51,715 nt of DNA from Lujinxingiaceae bacterium (GCA_013697635.1 JACCWM010000155.1:1-51715), one strand, 5' to 3'; positions 8,864 through 19,089 are shown, counted from the stretch's first letter. Numbers and translations: made by a program. The notes: a model not told the origin generated them from the letters alone.

Positions 8864-9727
8864 ATGCATCGTCACACCAAACCAATCATCGCCCTGCTCC
8901 TGCTCTCGAGCTGCCTGGTCTATTCGAGCTGCAACCACGGCAAAGACCAGAGCAAAGCCTATCTCGAAGATGCCCAGGAGGCGATCAGAGATGCGCGCTG
9001 GGACGAGGCTAAGGTCATGGCTGAGCTGGCCCTCGAGGACCACGAAGATCACCGCGAAGCGCGCGAGATCCTCGCCCATATCCACCGCGGCCAGGCCGAG
9101 GTTGCCCGCGAAGCCGGCGAGCTGTCGATCGCCTACCAACACCACGCCGACGCCGGCGCCGCCGAGCCTTCGCGCATGCTTCGCGCTAAGGACTATCTGG
9201 CCGCCGTCACCCTGGGCATGGAGATTGGCCGCCCGGCCGACGAGCTCGCCCCCTTGGCCGAGCAATCGACCATGGCCGACCCCACATCGCTGAGCGCCCA
9301 TCTGCTCGCCGCCCAGCTCTGGGAGGACACCACCGAGCCCGAGCGCGCCATCGACCACTACCTGTGGGCCTGGGCCGCCGATCCCGGCCAGCTTCAGACC
9401 GGCCTTCGCCTGGGCATCCTCTACCTTGGCGCTCAGCGCTTCTGGGACGCCGCCGGCGTGCTCGGCCAGATCCTCGAATCCGATCCCCAAAACGTCCAGG
9501 CTGCCGTCAACCGAGCCGACGCCCTCGAGCAGGTGCGCGACCCCCACGGCGCACGCCAGGTCTACGAGGACATCCTCACCCACTACCCCGACAACAGTGC
9601 CATCTTATTTCGCTATGCAGGCTTTCTCGAGCGCCAGGGCGAGCTACGAAGCTCCGAGAGGATGCGAGATAAAGCTCGGGACACGATGCCCGGTGTCGAG
9701 CGACGCCAACTGCGTGAGCTGCGCTGA
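8864..9727 (+). CDS. TPR-repeat lipoprotein
   Basis: A 287-residue lipoprotein. The signal peptide (IIALLLLSSCLVYSSC) ends in a lipobox Cys. The mature part is nearly all TPR-like helical hairpins, for example ARWDEAKVMAELALED, PERAIDHYLWAWAADP, AQRFWDAAGVLGQILESDP and DPHGARQVYEDILTHYP. TPR lipoproteins act as assembly or docking factors on the periplasmic face of a membrane. Which complex this one serves is not shown. The ATG at 8864 is preceded by GGACGG. It converges on the repeat-kinase gene with 15 nt between stops. Confidence 0.75.
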   Translation: MHRHTKPIIALLLLSSCLVYSSCNHGKDQSKAYLEDAQEAIRDARWDEAKVMAELALEDHEDHREAREILAHIHRGQAEVAREAGELSIAYQHHADAGAAEPSRMLRAKDYLAAVTLGMEIGRPADELAPLAEQSTMADPTSLSAHLLAAQLWEDTTEPERAIDHYLWAWAADPGQLQTGLRLGILYLGAQRFWDAAGVLGQILESDPQNVQAAVNRADALEQVRDPHGARQVYEDILTHYPDNSAILFRYAGFLERQGELRSSERMRDKARDTMPGVERRQLRELR

Positions 9728-9742
9728 GTCGACAAAACCGGC

Positions 9743-12172
9743 TTAGCCCAGCAAATCGAGCACTTCTTTGGCGGTCTGGTAGCGGTTGTTGGGATCTTTT
9801 TCGAGCAGCTTCAAGATCACGCGCTCCATCTCCTTGCCGATGGCCGGGTTGATCGTGCGCGGCGAAGGCGGCGGCGTGTGCAGGTGATGGTAGCTGAGAT
9901 CGCCCTTGAAGAAAGGAACCGTGCCGGTCGCACACTCGAAGACGGTGCAGCCCAGGCTGTACAGATCGCTTCGAAAGTCGATGTCCTTGCCGATGATCTG
10001 CTCGGGTGACATGTAAAACGGCGTGCCGACCTGCTGGGTGTGGTTGTTCTGGTACTCGCGCAAGAACTTGGCCAGACCAAAGTCCATGACCTTGAGCGCC
10101 TTCTCGCGCGTGGTCATCACGTTGCCGCTCTTGATGTCACGGTGGATGATGCCCTTGGAGTGGGCGTACTGCAGGGCACGACAGCAGTTGATCAGGATGT
10201 AGCGCACCTTGTCCTCGGGCAGCGCGCCCGAGCGGCGCACGAGCTCCTTGAGGGTGGTGCCCTCGACGAACTCCATGGCCATGTAGTACTCGCCGTCTTG
10301 CTCACCGGCATCGAAGATCGTCACGATGTTAGGGTGCGAGAGCGCGGCGGCCGCGCGCGCTTCGCGCAAGAAGTATTTTACGGCCGTCTCGTTCTCGCGC
10401 AGGTTTTCGCCCAAGATCTTGAAGGCCACGATGCGCCCGAGCACGGTGTCGCGCGCCTTGTAGACGATGCCCATGCCCCCGCGCGCGATCTCCTCGAGTA
10501 TCTCGTAGCGCTGGCCGCCCTCGCCGTCGCCCTCGGAGGCCGAAAACAGCCCGCTGCCGGTCGTGCCGGTGATATTGCCCCGGCGCAACCTGCCGCGAAT
10601 CGTCTTTTGGCGAAGGCCGGCATCCTCGAAGTTGGGATCGATCTCAACAATCGCGCTGTAGCACTCCAACGCACCGGCCAGATCAGGCTCTTCTTCGAGC
10701 GCGCGCGCCATCTTGTAGTACAACCCCAGCGAGGCCTTCTCGGCGTTGCGGTTGCCCAGCGCGGCGCGGTACTTGCTGTAGGCCTTCTCAGCGCGCCCCT
10801 GGGCACGGAAGATATCGCCCTGCAGCTCGAGTCCGCGCGCGTAGATCGGGTCGCGCGAATCGATGTTCTCCAGGCTACGGATCGCCTCGTCAAAGCGGCG
10901 GTGCTCGAACTGCAGGCGCCCGGCGCGAAAGAAGTCGCCCTGGGCGTTGAGCACGCGAAGCTGGCCCTCGACGTCGCCAGCCTCGCGGTAGAGCTCGGCG
11001 GCGCGCGCGAGCTGATCGCAGAGCTCGGCACAGCGCGCGGCATGGGCCTGCATATTGGCCGAGACGTAGAGTTCGAGCGCACGCGCGTGGTTCTCGAGCT
11101 TCTCGAAGAGCGTGGCCGCCTCGCTGGCCTGGCCGGCCTCGTCGAAGAGCTGGGCTGCGCGCTCGAGGTCACCGGCATCACGAAACAAATGGGCGGCAGC
11201 GCCCTTGTCACCCTCATCGAGGGCCGCCTCGGCGCGCATGCGCGAGGCCTCTTGCTGCTCGCCGGCGTCTTCGAGCACCTTGGCTGCGAGTAGCGGCTGG
11301 TGGGCCTGCATCAAGAGCTCGGCTGCGCGGGTGTAATTGCCCGTCGAGCGCAGGCTGTCGGCCGCCTCGGTCAAGAATCCACCCTTGATCAGGATCTCGC
11401 TTGCGCGATCGCCCTGGTCGGCCTCGAGCAACAGATCGCCGGCACGGCGCGCATACTGACGTTCGGACTCGACGGCCTCCAGATCGCCGCCGGCCTGTGC
11501 CAGCGCCTGCTCGAAGTGGTTTTGAAAGTGCTCGGCGGCTTTGAGCTTGATGCCGGCCTCCTCAAAGCACTGCGCCGCGCGCAGCGGCTCCTGAGCGCGC
11601 TCGAAGTTCTCGGCGGCGCGGCGAAAGTCGCCCGCGAGCTGGTACTGGCCGGCGGCCAGCGCCCACTCGCCAACACGAAAAAACTCGGCGGCAGCATCGC
11701 GCGGCTGGCCGTCGGCCTCATAGATGCGCGCGGCCTGGCGGTAGTCGCCGGCCTTTTTGAAGCAATAGATCGCCTGGCCGTGGCTGCCCAGCGCCTGGAA
11801 AGTTCGCGCCGCCTTGAGAAAGGCCGCGCCCTTGACGTAGGTCTCGGCGGCCTCTTCATTCTCACCGGCGCGAGCCAAAATGTCACCGGCCTCTTCGAGA
11901 TTGCCCGCCTCGATCGCGCGCTGAATGTCGCGGCGCACGTCGCGCGAGAGGATACTCACCGGAGGCGCCGTGCTCTTGGAGTAATTGGCATGAAACCAGC
12001 GCATGCCAACGTAGGATCCGCCGGCCAGCGCCACCAGCCCGACCATGCTCGCGAACAAGGCAAAGACCGAGCCTATGCCGGCGCCCTGCCCGGCGACCTC
12101 GGCGATGTCGATGTACAAGCCGGCCTGCGCGACGATGCCAAACAACGTCAACTGAGCGATCATCGTGCCCAT
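9743..12172 (-). CDS. Membrane Ser/Thr protein kinase with long N-terminal helical-repeat domain
   Basis: An 809-residue Hanks-type kinase with its kinase domain at the C-terminus (about 545-805). It has the Gly-rich loop ARGGMGIVYKA, Lys in VAFKIL, HRDIKSGN, DFGLAK and GTPFYMSPEQ, so it should be active. A transmembrane helix lies at about 34-56. Residues of about 83-505 are an alpha-solenoid of about twenty 13-residue units of the form G-x3-x-A-A-x2-(F/Y/L)-x2-A, such as GDFRRAAENFERA, GDLERAAQLFDEA and DQLARAAELYREA. Most bacterial kinases carry the kinase domain first and the sensor last, so this order is unusual. It follows the PEGA protein gene by 9 nt and is surely co-transcribed with it. 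Confidence 0.9.
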   Translation of the reverse strand: MGTMIAQLTLFGIVAQAGLYIDIAEVAGQGAGIGSVFALFASMVGLVALAGGSYVGMRWFHANYSKSTAPPVSILSRDVRRDIQRAIEAGNLEEAGDILARAGENEEAAETYVKGAAFLKAARTFQALGSHGQAIYCFKKAGDYRQAARIYEADGQPRDAAAEFFRVGEWALAAGQYQLAGDFRRAAENFERAQEPLRAAQCFEEAGIKLKAAEHFQNHFEQALAQAGGDLEAVESERQYARRAGDLLLEADQGDRASEILIKGGFLTEAADSLRSTGNYTRAAELLMQAHQPLLAAKVLEDAGEQQEASRMRAEAALDEGDKGAAAHLFRDAGDLERAAQLFDEAGQASEAATLFEKLENHARALELYVSANMQAHAARCAELCDQLARAAELYREAGDVEGQLRVLNAQGDFFRAGRLQFEHRRFDEAIRSLENIDSRDPIYARGLELQGDIFRAQGRAEKAYSKYRAALGNRNAEKASLGLYYKMARALEEEPDLAGALECYSAIVEIDPNFEDAGLRQKTIRGRLRRGNITGTTGSGLFSASEGDGEGGQRYEILEEIARGGMGIVYKARDTVLGRIVAFKILGENLRENETAVKYFLREARAAAALSHPNIVTIFDAGEQDGEYYMAMEFVEGTTLKELVRRSGALPEDKVRYILINCCRALQYAHSKGIIHRDIKSGNVMTTREKALKVMDFGLAKFLREYQNNHTQQVGTPFYMSPEQIIGKDIDFRSDLYSLGCTVFECATGTVPFFKGDLSYHHLHTPPPSPRTINPAIGKEMERVILKLLEKDPNNRYQTAKEVLDLLG

Positions 12173-12181
12173 GAGTGGACC

Positions 12182-13264
12182 TTAGAAGCGGCCGTTGACG
12201 CCAAGCCAACCACCACTTCGAACCACGCCGACGTCGAGCTTGAACGACGGGCCCTGCACCGATGCAGCGGTGTCATCGCCGCGATTCATCGCATCGTAGG
12301 CCAAAATACCCACGCCGGCCGCTGCAATCACGCCGCCGGCGATATAGGAGACGAGCGCCATGGTGTGGTAGCCATTGGCATCATCCTTGAGTTGGTCGAT
12401 GCCAGCTGGCGAGGCGCCGGTTGCGCGCTTGTTGTAGCTGTTGACATCTTCGGTTGCGCTCATCTGCAAAATCGAAAACGCACCACCTGCTGCAAGCACG
12501 GCCACGCCGGTGCCCACCGTCACCCAACCCCAGGTCGCCAGAGTGCTTGACTCCTCAGCGGGCGGGGGCACAACCTTGGTCTTTTCGGCCACGAAGGGAA
12601 TTGGGCTGTCGACCGCGTCGCCCTGCTCCGGGCTGCGCGTGATCAAATCGGCCTCGTCACCCTCGACGGGATCGGCCTCGAGCAGCTCGAAGCTCAAAGC
12701 CTGCTCGGTTCCCGCCCTGAGCATCACCGTCTTGGTGGCGGGCTCGTGGGAGGGAAAGGTCACGACGAAGGTCGCCTCGCCAGCCTCGACGTCGATCTCG
12801 ACCGGCGTCTTGCCAAGGGGCTTACTCTCGCTCGATCCCAGAAACACCGACGCGCCCTGCGGCGTGCTGTCAATGCGCACCAGCGCCGGCAGCGTCGCAC
12901 GCAACGCCGTGATCCGGGTGCGCGCGCGTTTGGCTGCATCGCCCTTGGACTCCAGCGCCACGAAGGCCTCGTAGTGCTCGATCGCCGCGCGCGGGCGCTG
13001 CAGTTCCTCGGCCGTCTGGGCCAGACGAAACAAAATCACCGGCTCCGGGCGAATCGTGTTGGCCTGGAGATAGAGATCGTAGGCTTTCGAATAATCCTTG
13101 GCGTCAAAGGCGTCGTTGGCCGAGCGGACCAAGGTGAGCACTTGCTCGGCGCTGTTGTCCTTGGTCTGTGCAAAGGCCGGAGCCCCGAACAACAGGCCTG
13201 CGGCCAAGAAAAACACGGCCAGCAGGCGGCTGGATCGAACGATCTGGGTATGAGCTTGCACCAT
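12182..13264 (-). CDS. Secreted PEGA-domain protein with TPR-like N-terminus
   Basis: A 360-residue exported protein. After a signal peptide (AVFFLAAGLLFGAPAFA) come TPR-like helices (FDAKDYSKAYDLYLQANTI and PRAAIEHYEAFVALE). Next is a PEGA-type beta-domain (VRIDSTPQGASVFLGSSESKPLG and KTPVEIDVEAGEATFVVTFP), an acidic linker, and two transmembrane helices (about 248-270 and 300-325). PEGA domains are extracytoplasmic and common in myxobacterial kinase systems. TAGGAG lies 7 nt before the ATG. The kinase gene begins 9 nt after the stop, so this protein is a likely sensor or partner of that kinase. This is inference from gene order. Confidence 0.8.
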   Translation of the reverse strand: MVQAHTQIVRSSRLLAVFFLAAGLLFGAPAFAQTKDNSAEQVLTLVRSANDAFDAKDYSKAYDLYLQANTIRPEPVILFRLAQTAEELQRPRAAIEHYEAFVALESKGDAAKRARTRITALRATLPALVRIDSTPQGASVFLGSSESKPLGKTPVEIDVEAGEATFVVTFPSHEPATKTVMLRAGTEQALSFELLEADPVEGDEADLITRSPEQGDAVDSPIPFVAEKTKVVPPPAEESSTLATWGWVTVGTGVAVLAAGGAFSILQMSATEDVNSYNKRATGASPAGIDQLKDDANGYHTMALVSYIAGGVIAAAGVGILAYDAMNRGDDTAASVQGPSFKLDVGVVRSGGWLGVNGRF

Positions 13265-13609
13265 CTTCTTTGCTCCTAAAAATCATTCTCGATAGGCCCA
13301 CGATTGCGCGTGAGCATCATCAACGCTTGGCCGGGGCGTGACCCTCTGCATACCGCACCTACGATCAAGGCGCGTTTGCGCCACAAAAAAACGCACTGCG
13401 CACCATGGCGCGATGCTCTCAATCGTGAGCGTCAGCTTGCTACACATGCAACCAAACGTCCATCTGGGAGCGAATCTTACGATAAATTCGCTGCGCTAGA
13501 CAGCGCCAACAAGCCTTTGGGATAAAATAGCCGCATCGACAAGCGCACGACACCCAGCTACAAGAGGAACGCGCGCTTTTGCGCCTCGGACATCGACCCC
13601 CTCGATCCC
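13265..13609. other. Divergent intergenic region, PEGA operon / tamB
   Basis: This stretch separates the minus-strand PEGA-kinase operon from tamB and must hold both promoters. The best -10 candidate for tamB is TAAAAT at 13523-13528 (5 of 6 matches to TATAAT), about 82 nt before the tamB ATG. No good -35 accompanies it. No RNA gene or convincing small gene is seen. Confidence 0.3.
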
Positions 13610-16600
13610 ATGAAACGCATTCTCAAAACGGGCGCCAAAGTCCTCATCGCACTGCTCCTCCTGCTGGTCGTGCTGGTACTGGGGCTGCTGCTGCTCTTGC
13701 AAACCTCCTTCGTCAAAGACCAGGTGCGCGATCGGGTGGTGGCCGGCGTCAACGCGGAGCTGCTCGGCTCGGTCGAGGTCGGGCGTATCGAGGGCAACCT
13801 GCTGACAAGCGCGCGCTTGATCGATGTCACCGTGCGCGATGAGCAGGGCCATATCGTCGCCCGCGTGCCGCGCGTCGAGGCAAGCTATAGCCTGTTCGGG
13901 CTTGCCCGCGGCCAGATGACCGTGAAGAGCGTCGAGCTCGATCGCCCCGTGGCGGTCGTGCGCCGGCGCGAGGACGGCCACTTCAACTATACCAACATCG
14001 GCGGCCCCTCCGAGGACGGCTCACCCAGCGCGCTGCAGGTCTTCGTCGATGCGATCGTGGTGCACGACGGCCTCGTGCTCTACCTCGATCAGTCGCTGAG
14101 GATCTCGCCGGCGCGCGAGCGCGCTTTGGCCGAGTTCGTCGCCCTGGTCGAAGCGGAGGAAAGCTTTGCACTGGCGCCCGACGAGTTCGCCGCCCTGGCC
14201 GACGCGATCATCCGCCGCGCCCGGCGAGACGGCGAGCAGGCCTCCACCGATGCCCCGGTTCTGGCGCGCGCAAGCGAGCTCAACGCCGCGTTGAGCGTCG
14301 CGCTGCACGGTGATCAGCGCGTGCGCTTCGATGTCGACCGACTCGACGCCGACGCCTTGACCGACACGCTGGCCGTCGAGCTGCCGATGCGCAGCCAGAA
14401 CCTGCGCGGCTTCTTCGATCCGGCCTTTCTCGAGATCGAGCACGAGCGCTTTGACCTGGGCCTGGAGACGGGCTGGCAGGACTTGAGCCTTCGCATCGCC
14501 TTTGTTACCTCGACCGACGCCTTTGGCCGCCGCACACCGGAGACGATCGAGCAGATCTTTGCGCGCTTCGAGCAGTTTCGCGCAAGCCAGCAGTTCCTCG
14601 AGCAGGTCGTGCCCAATCCGCGCATGCTCATTGGCCTGAGCCTCACCGGCCAGGTGGCCGGAAGCCTCGACGATCTGTGGTTCGACCTCGCCATCGAGCC
14701 GATCGGCCAGCCCGGAAACATCAGCGTGGTAGGAAACGCCTCGCTGGCTGATGAGGCCCTGGACAAGCCGATGCGCTACCGAGCCATTGTACGCGCCCAA
14801 GAGATCGAGCCCGGGCTCTACGCCGTGCTCGACGACCTGATCGCGCTGTCCGTGGGCGATGCCACGATCATCGTCGAGGGCAGCGGCAGCGACCCACAGA
14901 CGGCCCTCGTCAGCGTCGGCGTGAGCGCCGAGACCATCACGGTCGACGCCTACCAGCTCGACACCGTTTATCTGCGCGCGCGCTACGACGCCGGCCACAT
15001 CAGCGTCGAGCCGGTGGCCCTGCTCACGCCCTATCTCGACCTCGTCGCGAGCGGGATCTTCGATCCCAGCGGCGTCTTCTCCGCGGAGCTGCGTACCACG
15101 GCCGAGCCGGCACAGGCCGAGCGCGCCGCCAAGATCGCGGCCATTCGTCCCTCGCGCGCCGACCTCAACTTCGAGGTTACCGGCACCTTCGACCCGCAAA
15201 TCGAGCCGATCAGCGACGCACTCAAGGATGCGCAGCTCACCGGACGTTGGGATTTCAGCGACTTCGAGGCCGCCGAGATCAAGATCGGCTCGAGCAGCGG
15301 CGCGATCGACGCCGGCGTCCACCGCGTGGGCAGCGCCAATGAGCAGACCTATGAAGCGAACTTTCGCCTGGCCGCCCAGGGCACCGGCCTGCAGACCGCC
15401 CAGGGGCGCATCACCTCGCTCTCGACGCGCGCAAGCGGTAGCGGCGCGCTGAGCTTGCCCATCGACGAGCCGCTGCTCGCGCTTCGCAACCTGGCGACCA
15501 CCTGGCAAGTCAACGCATCGGGTGTTCGCGTCGAGGGTGCCCGCATCAACGACACCACGCTTGTTGCCCAGGTCAGCCAGGCGCCCGGTGACCAGGGCAG
15601 CTTCACCTACAGCCTTCGTGGCAACATGGCCGGCGTCAGCGCCGCCGACGCGCGCCTCGACCTGCTCGCCACCGATCTGCGCGGACAGATCAGCTTGAAC
15701 CCCGGTAAAGACGGCCTCGAGGCGCTGCGCCGCATCTCCACACGCGGAAGCATCGATGTCCACGAGCTTCGCTCCGGCGAGATCCGTGCGCACCGCCTTC
15801 AAACCTCGCTGGACTTCGCCGGCCCACCCGACGGGCTGCTGGGCCACATCGAGGCGGCGGCCACCAACACGACCGCAGCCGGCCAACGCTTCGAGAACGT
15901 CGATCTGCGCCTTGAGCTGGCCGCCGGGCGCGCCTTTCAGATCTCTGCGCGCGCCGTGCCCCACGAGGCGCCCGTGCGCACACTGCGCGCCGAGTTGGGC
16001 GGCGCCTACCACGCCGATCTCGAGGGCGTCGACCTCACGCAATTGCAGTTCGCCACCCGGCGCCTCGCCTGGAGCCTGCAACAAGATGGCCGCTTGAGCC
16101 TTCGCGCCGATCGGTTGGTCTTCGACCAGTTCTACCTGCAAAGCGGCGCGCAGCGAATCGGCGCACACGGCACATTTCGGCCCAGCGGCGGCGCCCAAGA
16201 ACTCGACATCCTCGCCGAAAACCTCGATCTGGCCGTGCTGCGGCGCGGCTTCTTCCTCGACGAGATGGCCGAGGTGCCCGACGTCGGCGGCCAGATCAAC
16301 ATGGATGCCAGCCTGCGCGGCACCTTTCGGCGACCGACGATTACCGCTCGCCTTCAGGCCCGCGATCTGCGCCTCGAGGAGAACCCACCGGTCTCGGTCG
16401 ACATGACAGCCCACTACGCCAATGAGCGCCTCGAGCTTCGCGATTTGGTGGTCCAGGCCTTCGAGCAGCGCCTGCTCACCGGTTCGGCGTCCTTGCCCGC
16501 AAGCGTCGACCTCACCGGCACCTCCCGGATCTACTGGGACCGCCCGCTCAGCGCGAATCTCAACCTGGTCGACTTTCAGCTCGCTGACTTTCACCCTTAT

Positions 16601-19015
16601 ATCGAAGCTCTGGCCGAACAAAACGTCGAGGGCGCCGTCGCCGGCTCGATCGTGCTTGCCGGCACGATCGACGAGCCCCGCGTCGACGCCAAGCTCACGG
16701 TCGACAATTTCACATTCCAGGGCGAGGTCGACGCCGACTTTCTCGACCTGCGAGAGGTCAACCTCGCCACCGAGCTCAGCTATCGCCCGCCGGTGGGCAA
16801 CCAGGGCGGTCTGGTGGCCATCGCCAAGGTCGATTGGAAAGGCGAGCGCGTGGTCGATCTCGACATGGCCGCGCCCATTCCTCTGGCCCGTTGGATTCGT
16901 GAGCCGCTCGACGGCAGCGGCCCGGGCTTTGTGTGGAACAACGCGCTGCTCGCCACGCCCTTTCGCCTGGCCCTGAAGGTGCCCCGTCTGGAGGTGAGAA
17001 GCATCCCGCTGCAGTCGCTGCGCGAGGCCGACGCCAGCGGCATCGTCTCGATCGACATCGACGCACGCGGCACGCTCGGTGATCCGCGCGGTGACGTCAA
17101 GATCGCGCTCGAGAACTTCGGCTGGACGCACTTTCGCGACATCTTCATCAACGTCGACGCCAGCGTCGCCAACCAAATCATCAACATCGACCGGCTGCGC
17201 CTGGAATGGGATGCCGACGAGATCCTCGTCGCCCGCGGCACCGTCCCGCTGCCGATCGCGTCGCTGGCCAGCGGTGTCGCGCTTCAGGATCTTCCCGGCG
17301 ACTTTGCCATCGAGCTGCGCGAGATCCCGATCGCCAAGCTCTCGGCCATCGACTACGGCTTCGCACGCATTCGCGGCTCCGTGGCTGGCTACGTGCGCAT
17401 GACCGGCACGCTTCGAAACCCCAAGTTCGACTCTCGCGTCGGTCTTTTCAACACCGAGCTTGGCGACGGCCGGCTGGGCACCGTCTCGGCCTCGATCGTT
17501 GGCCACGACAACGTCGTCGAGGCCCACGCCTCGTTTTGTCGCGAGTTCGAGACGATCCTAAAGGCCGATGCCCGCTTGCCGATCACGACCGACATCATCG
17601 AGCTCAGCCGCGGCGCCTCGGTGTTTGCACCCGGCGCGCTCGACATTGCGGTGACCAGCGAGCAGATGAACCTGGCCCAGATGCTTCCCAACCGTCTCAT
17701 CGAGGACTACGTCACCGACGCCAGCGGCCAATTGCGGATCGGCATGCAGATCAGCGGCACCTGGGCACAGCCTACCGCCGCCGGCGAGCTGCGCCTGACC
17801 AACGGCGCGGCCACCTTGCCGCTGGTCGCGCGACGCTTTGAGAGCATCGAGGCCAACATCGCCCTCGACGACCAGCGCCTCGCAATTCGTGAAGTCTCGC
17901 TTCGCGACGGTCCAAGCTCGGTTCGCCTGGAGGGCCAAATCGCGCACGATGCGCTTCGTCCGGGCCGCCTCGACCTAACGGCCACCACCCGTGACTTCAA
18001 CCTGGGCGGCCTGGCTACCGAATTTCCTGCCTACGTCAGCTCCGATGTCACCGCGCGAGGCGACCTCTCGGCCAGCCCCAGCGAGGTCAACGTCGAGGTG
18101 AGCGGCCTCAACGTCGTCTTGACCGAGACGCAGGCACGCGACACCCATCCGGTCGACCTGCACGAAGACATCATCGTGCTCGACCGAAACGCCAAGCGCG
18201 TTGCCCGCGATCCACGCGATCTGACCGAGCTCGCCACCATGCGTGACAGCAACGTCGATCTGCTCAACATGCGCGTCAACGTCAACGTCGCGCGCGACGC
18301 CTGGGTGCGCCACCCCACAGGCGACGTCAATATCCAGGCCGAGATCCAGGCCGACATGCTCGGCACCGTCGTGGCGGTCACCGGCCAGGTCGAGGCCCTA
18401 CGTGGCGAGTTCGAGTTCATCGGCCGGCGCTTCGTCGTCCAACAGAGCACCGTGCTCTTCACCGGCTCGATCCCGCCCAACCCGCGCCTGACAATCGAGG
18501 CGATCCATCCCCTCGATCGCGCGATCGTCGCCGCCGTCGGCGAGCCCACCACTGGCGAGGCGCGCATCATCTTTCGCATCACCGGCACGGCCGAAGATCC
18601 CAGGCTCGAGCTGCTCAGCGATCCGCCCATGACCGACTCCGAGATCCTCTTCGTGCTCGTCACCGGCCGCCCGCCCGATCGCAGCGATGTCGGCCAAGAC
18701 GAGAGCGTCGCCGGGCGAGCCTTCGACGCCGTCAGCGGCATCTTCGCCGGGGTCGTGCGCGATCGCCTCGCCGGCACGATCGACGTCGACTTGCTACGCG
18801 TCGAAGCTGGCCAGGAGGGCATCGGCCGCATCGAGGTCGGCAAGTACATCACCCCGAGCATCTTCGCCAGCATCCGCCGACAGTTCGGCAGCGAAGAGGT
18901 CGACGCGACCAACATCATCCGCATCGAATACCACTTTTTGCCGCGATGGATGTTCGAGGTCGTCTACTCCGACCGCGCCGAAGGCGAGCTCAACCTGTAC
19001 TGGGATGTTTACTGA
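13610..19015 (+). CDS. tamB: TamB/AsmA-like translocation and assembly protein (DUF490)
   Basis: A 1801-residue protein anchored in the inner membrane by one N-terminal helix (about 10-34) and otherwise a very long repetitive beta-rich stretch. It ends in a TamB (DUF490) domain: GQVEALRGEFEFIGRRF, FTGSIPPNPRL, TDSEILFVLVTGR, then a C-terminal IEYHFLPRWMFEVVYSDRAEG. TamB-like proteins form a hydrophobic groove across the periplasm that moves phospholipids, and some assist beta-barrel assembly with TamA. It is longer than E. coli TamB (about 1260 residues). No TamA/BamA gene lies beside it here. The ATG has no clear Shine-Dalgarno. Confidence 0.85.
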   Translation: MKRILKTGAKVLIALLLLLVVLVLGLLLLLQTSFVKDQVRDRVVAGVNAELLGSVEVGRIEGNLLTSARLIDVTVRDEQGHIVARVPRVEASYSLFGLARGQMTVKSVELDRPVAVVRRREDGHFNYTNIGGPSEDGSPSALQVFVDAIVVHDGLVLYLDQSLRISPARERALAEFVALVEAEESFALAPDEFAALADAIIRRARRDGEQASTDAPVLARASELNAALSVALHGDQRVRFDVDRLDADALTDTLAVELPMRSQNLRGFFDPAFLEIEHERFDLGLETGWQDLSLRIAFVTSTDAFGRRTPETIEQIFARFEQFRASQQFLEQVVPNPRMLIGLSLTGQVAGSLDDLWFDLAIEPIGQPGNISVVGNASLADEALDKPMRYRAIVRAQEIEPGLYAVLDDLIALSVGDATIIVEGSGSDPQTALVSVGVSAETITVDAYQLDTVYLRARYDAGHISVEPVALLTPYLDLVASGIFDPSGVFSAELRTTAEPAQAERAAKIAAIRPSRADLNFEVTGTFDPQIEPISDALKDAQLTGRWDFSDFEAAEIKIGSSSGAIDAGVHRVGSANEQTYEANFRLAAQGTGLQTAQGRITSLSTRASGSGALSLPIDEPLLALRNLATTWQVNASGVRVEGARINDTTLVAQVSQAPGDQGSFTYSLRGNMAGVSAADARLDLLATDLRGQISLNPGKDGLEALRRISTRGSIDVHELRSGEIRAHRLQTSLDFAGPPDGLLGHIEAAATNTTAAGQRFENVDLRLELAAGRAFQISARAVPHEAPVRTLRAELGGAYHADLEGVDLTQLQFATRRLAWSLQQDGRLSLRADRLVFDQFYLQSGAQRIGAHGTFRPSGGAQELDILAENLDLAVLRRGFFLDEMAEVPDVGGQINMDASLRGTFRRPTITARLQARDLRLEENPPVSVDMTAHYANERLELRDLVVQAFEQRLLTGSASLPASVDLTGTSRIYWDRPLSANLNLVDFQLADFHPYIEALAEQNVEGAVAGSIVLAGTIDEPRVDAKLTVDNFTFQGEVDADFLDLREVNLATELSYRPPVGNQGGLVAIAKVDWKGERVVDLDMAAPIPLARWIREPLDGSGPGFVWNNALLATPFRLALKVPRLEVRSIPLQSLREADASGIVSIDIDARGTLGDPRGDVKIALENFGWTHFRDIFINVDASVANQIINIDRLRLEWDADEILVARGTVPLPIASLASGVALQDLPGDFAIELREIPIAKLSAIDYGFARIRGSVAGYVRMTGTLRNPKFDSRVGLFNTELGDGRLGTVSASIVGHDNVVEAHASFCREFETILKADARLPITTDIIELSRGASVFAPGALDIAVTSEQMNLAQMLPNRLIEDYVTDASGQLRIGMQISGTWAQPTAAGELRLTNGAATLPLVARRFESIEANIALDDQRLAIREVSLRDGPSSVRLEGQIAHDALRPGRLDLTATTRDFNLGGLATEFPAYVSSDVTARGDLSASPSEVNVEVSGLNVVLTETQARDTHPVDLHEDIIVLDRNAKRVARDPRDLTELATMRDSNVDLLNMRVNVNVARDAWVRHPTGDVNIQAEIQADMLGTVVAVTGQVEALRGEFEFIGRRFVVQQSTVLFTGSIPPNPRLTIEAIHPLDRAIVAAVGEPTTGEARIIFRITGTAEDPRLELLSDPPMTDSEILFVLVTGRPPDRSDVGQDESVAGRAFDAVSGIFAGVVRDRLAGTIDVDLLRVEAGQEGIGRIEVGKYITPSIFASIRRQFGSEEVDATNIIRIEYHFLPRWMFEVVYSDRAEGELNLYWDVY

Positions 19016-19089
19016 GCCGTGGACTCGCAATAAAACGTTGTGCTCAAGCCACACGATTCTGACCCAGACTGACGTCTCATCAAGTAACT

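Noticed and set aside
13304-13525. Small plus-strand frame of 73 codons before tamB
   Set aside because: There is no good ribosome binding site, its composition is not protein-like, and it lies across the likely promoter region.
14021-17527. A 1168-residue open frame on the minus strand
   Set aside because: It lies wholly antisense to the TamB gene, whose codons and repeat structure are clearly protein-like. Long antisense frames are common in GC-rich DNA. The product has no domain I recognise.
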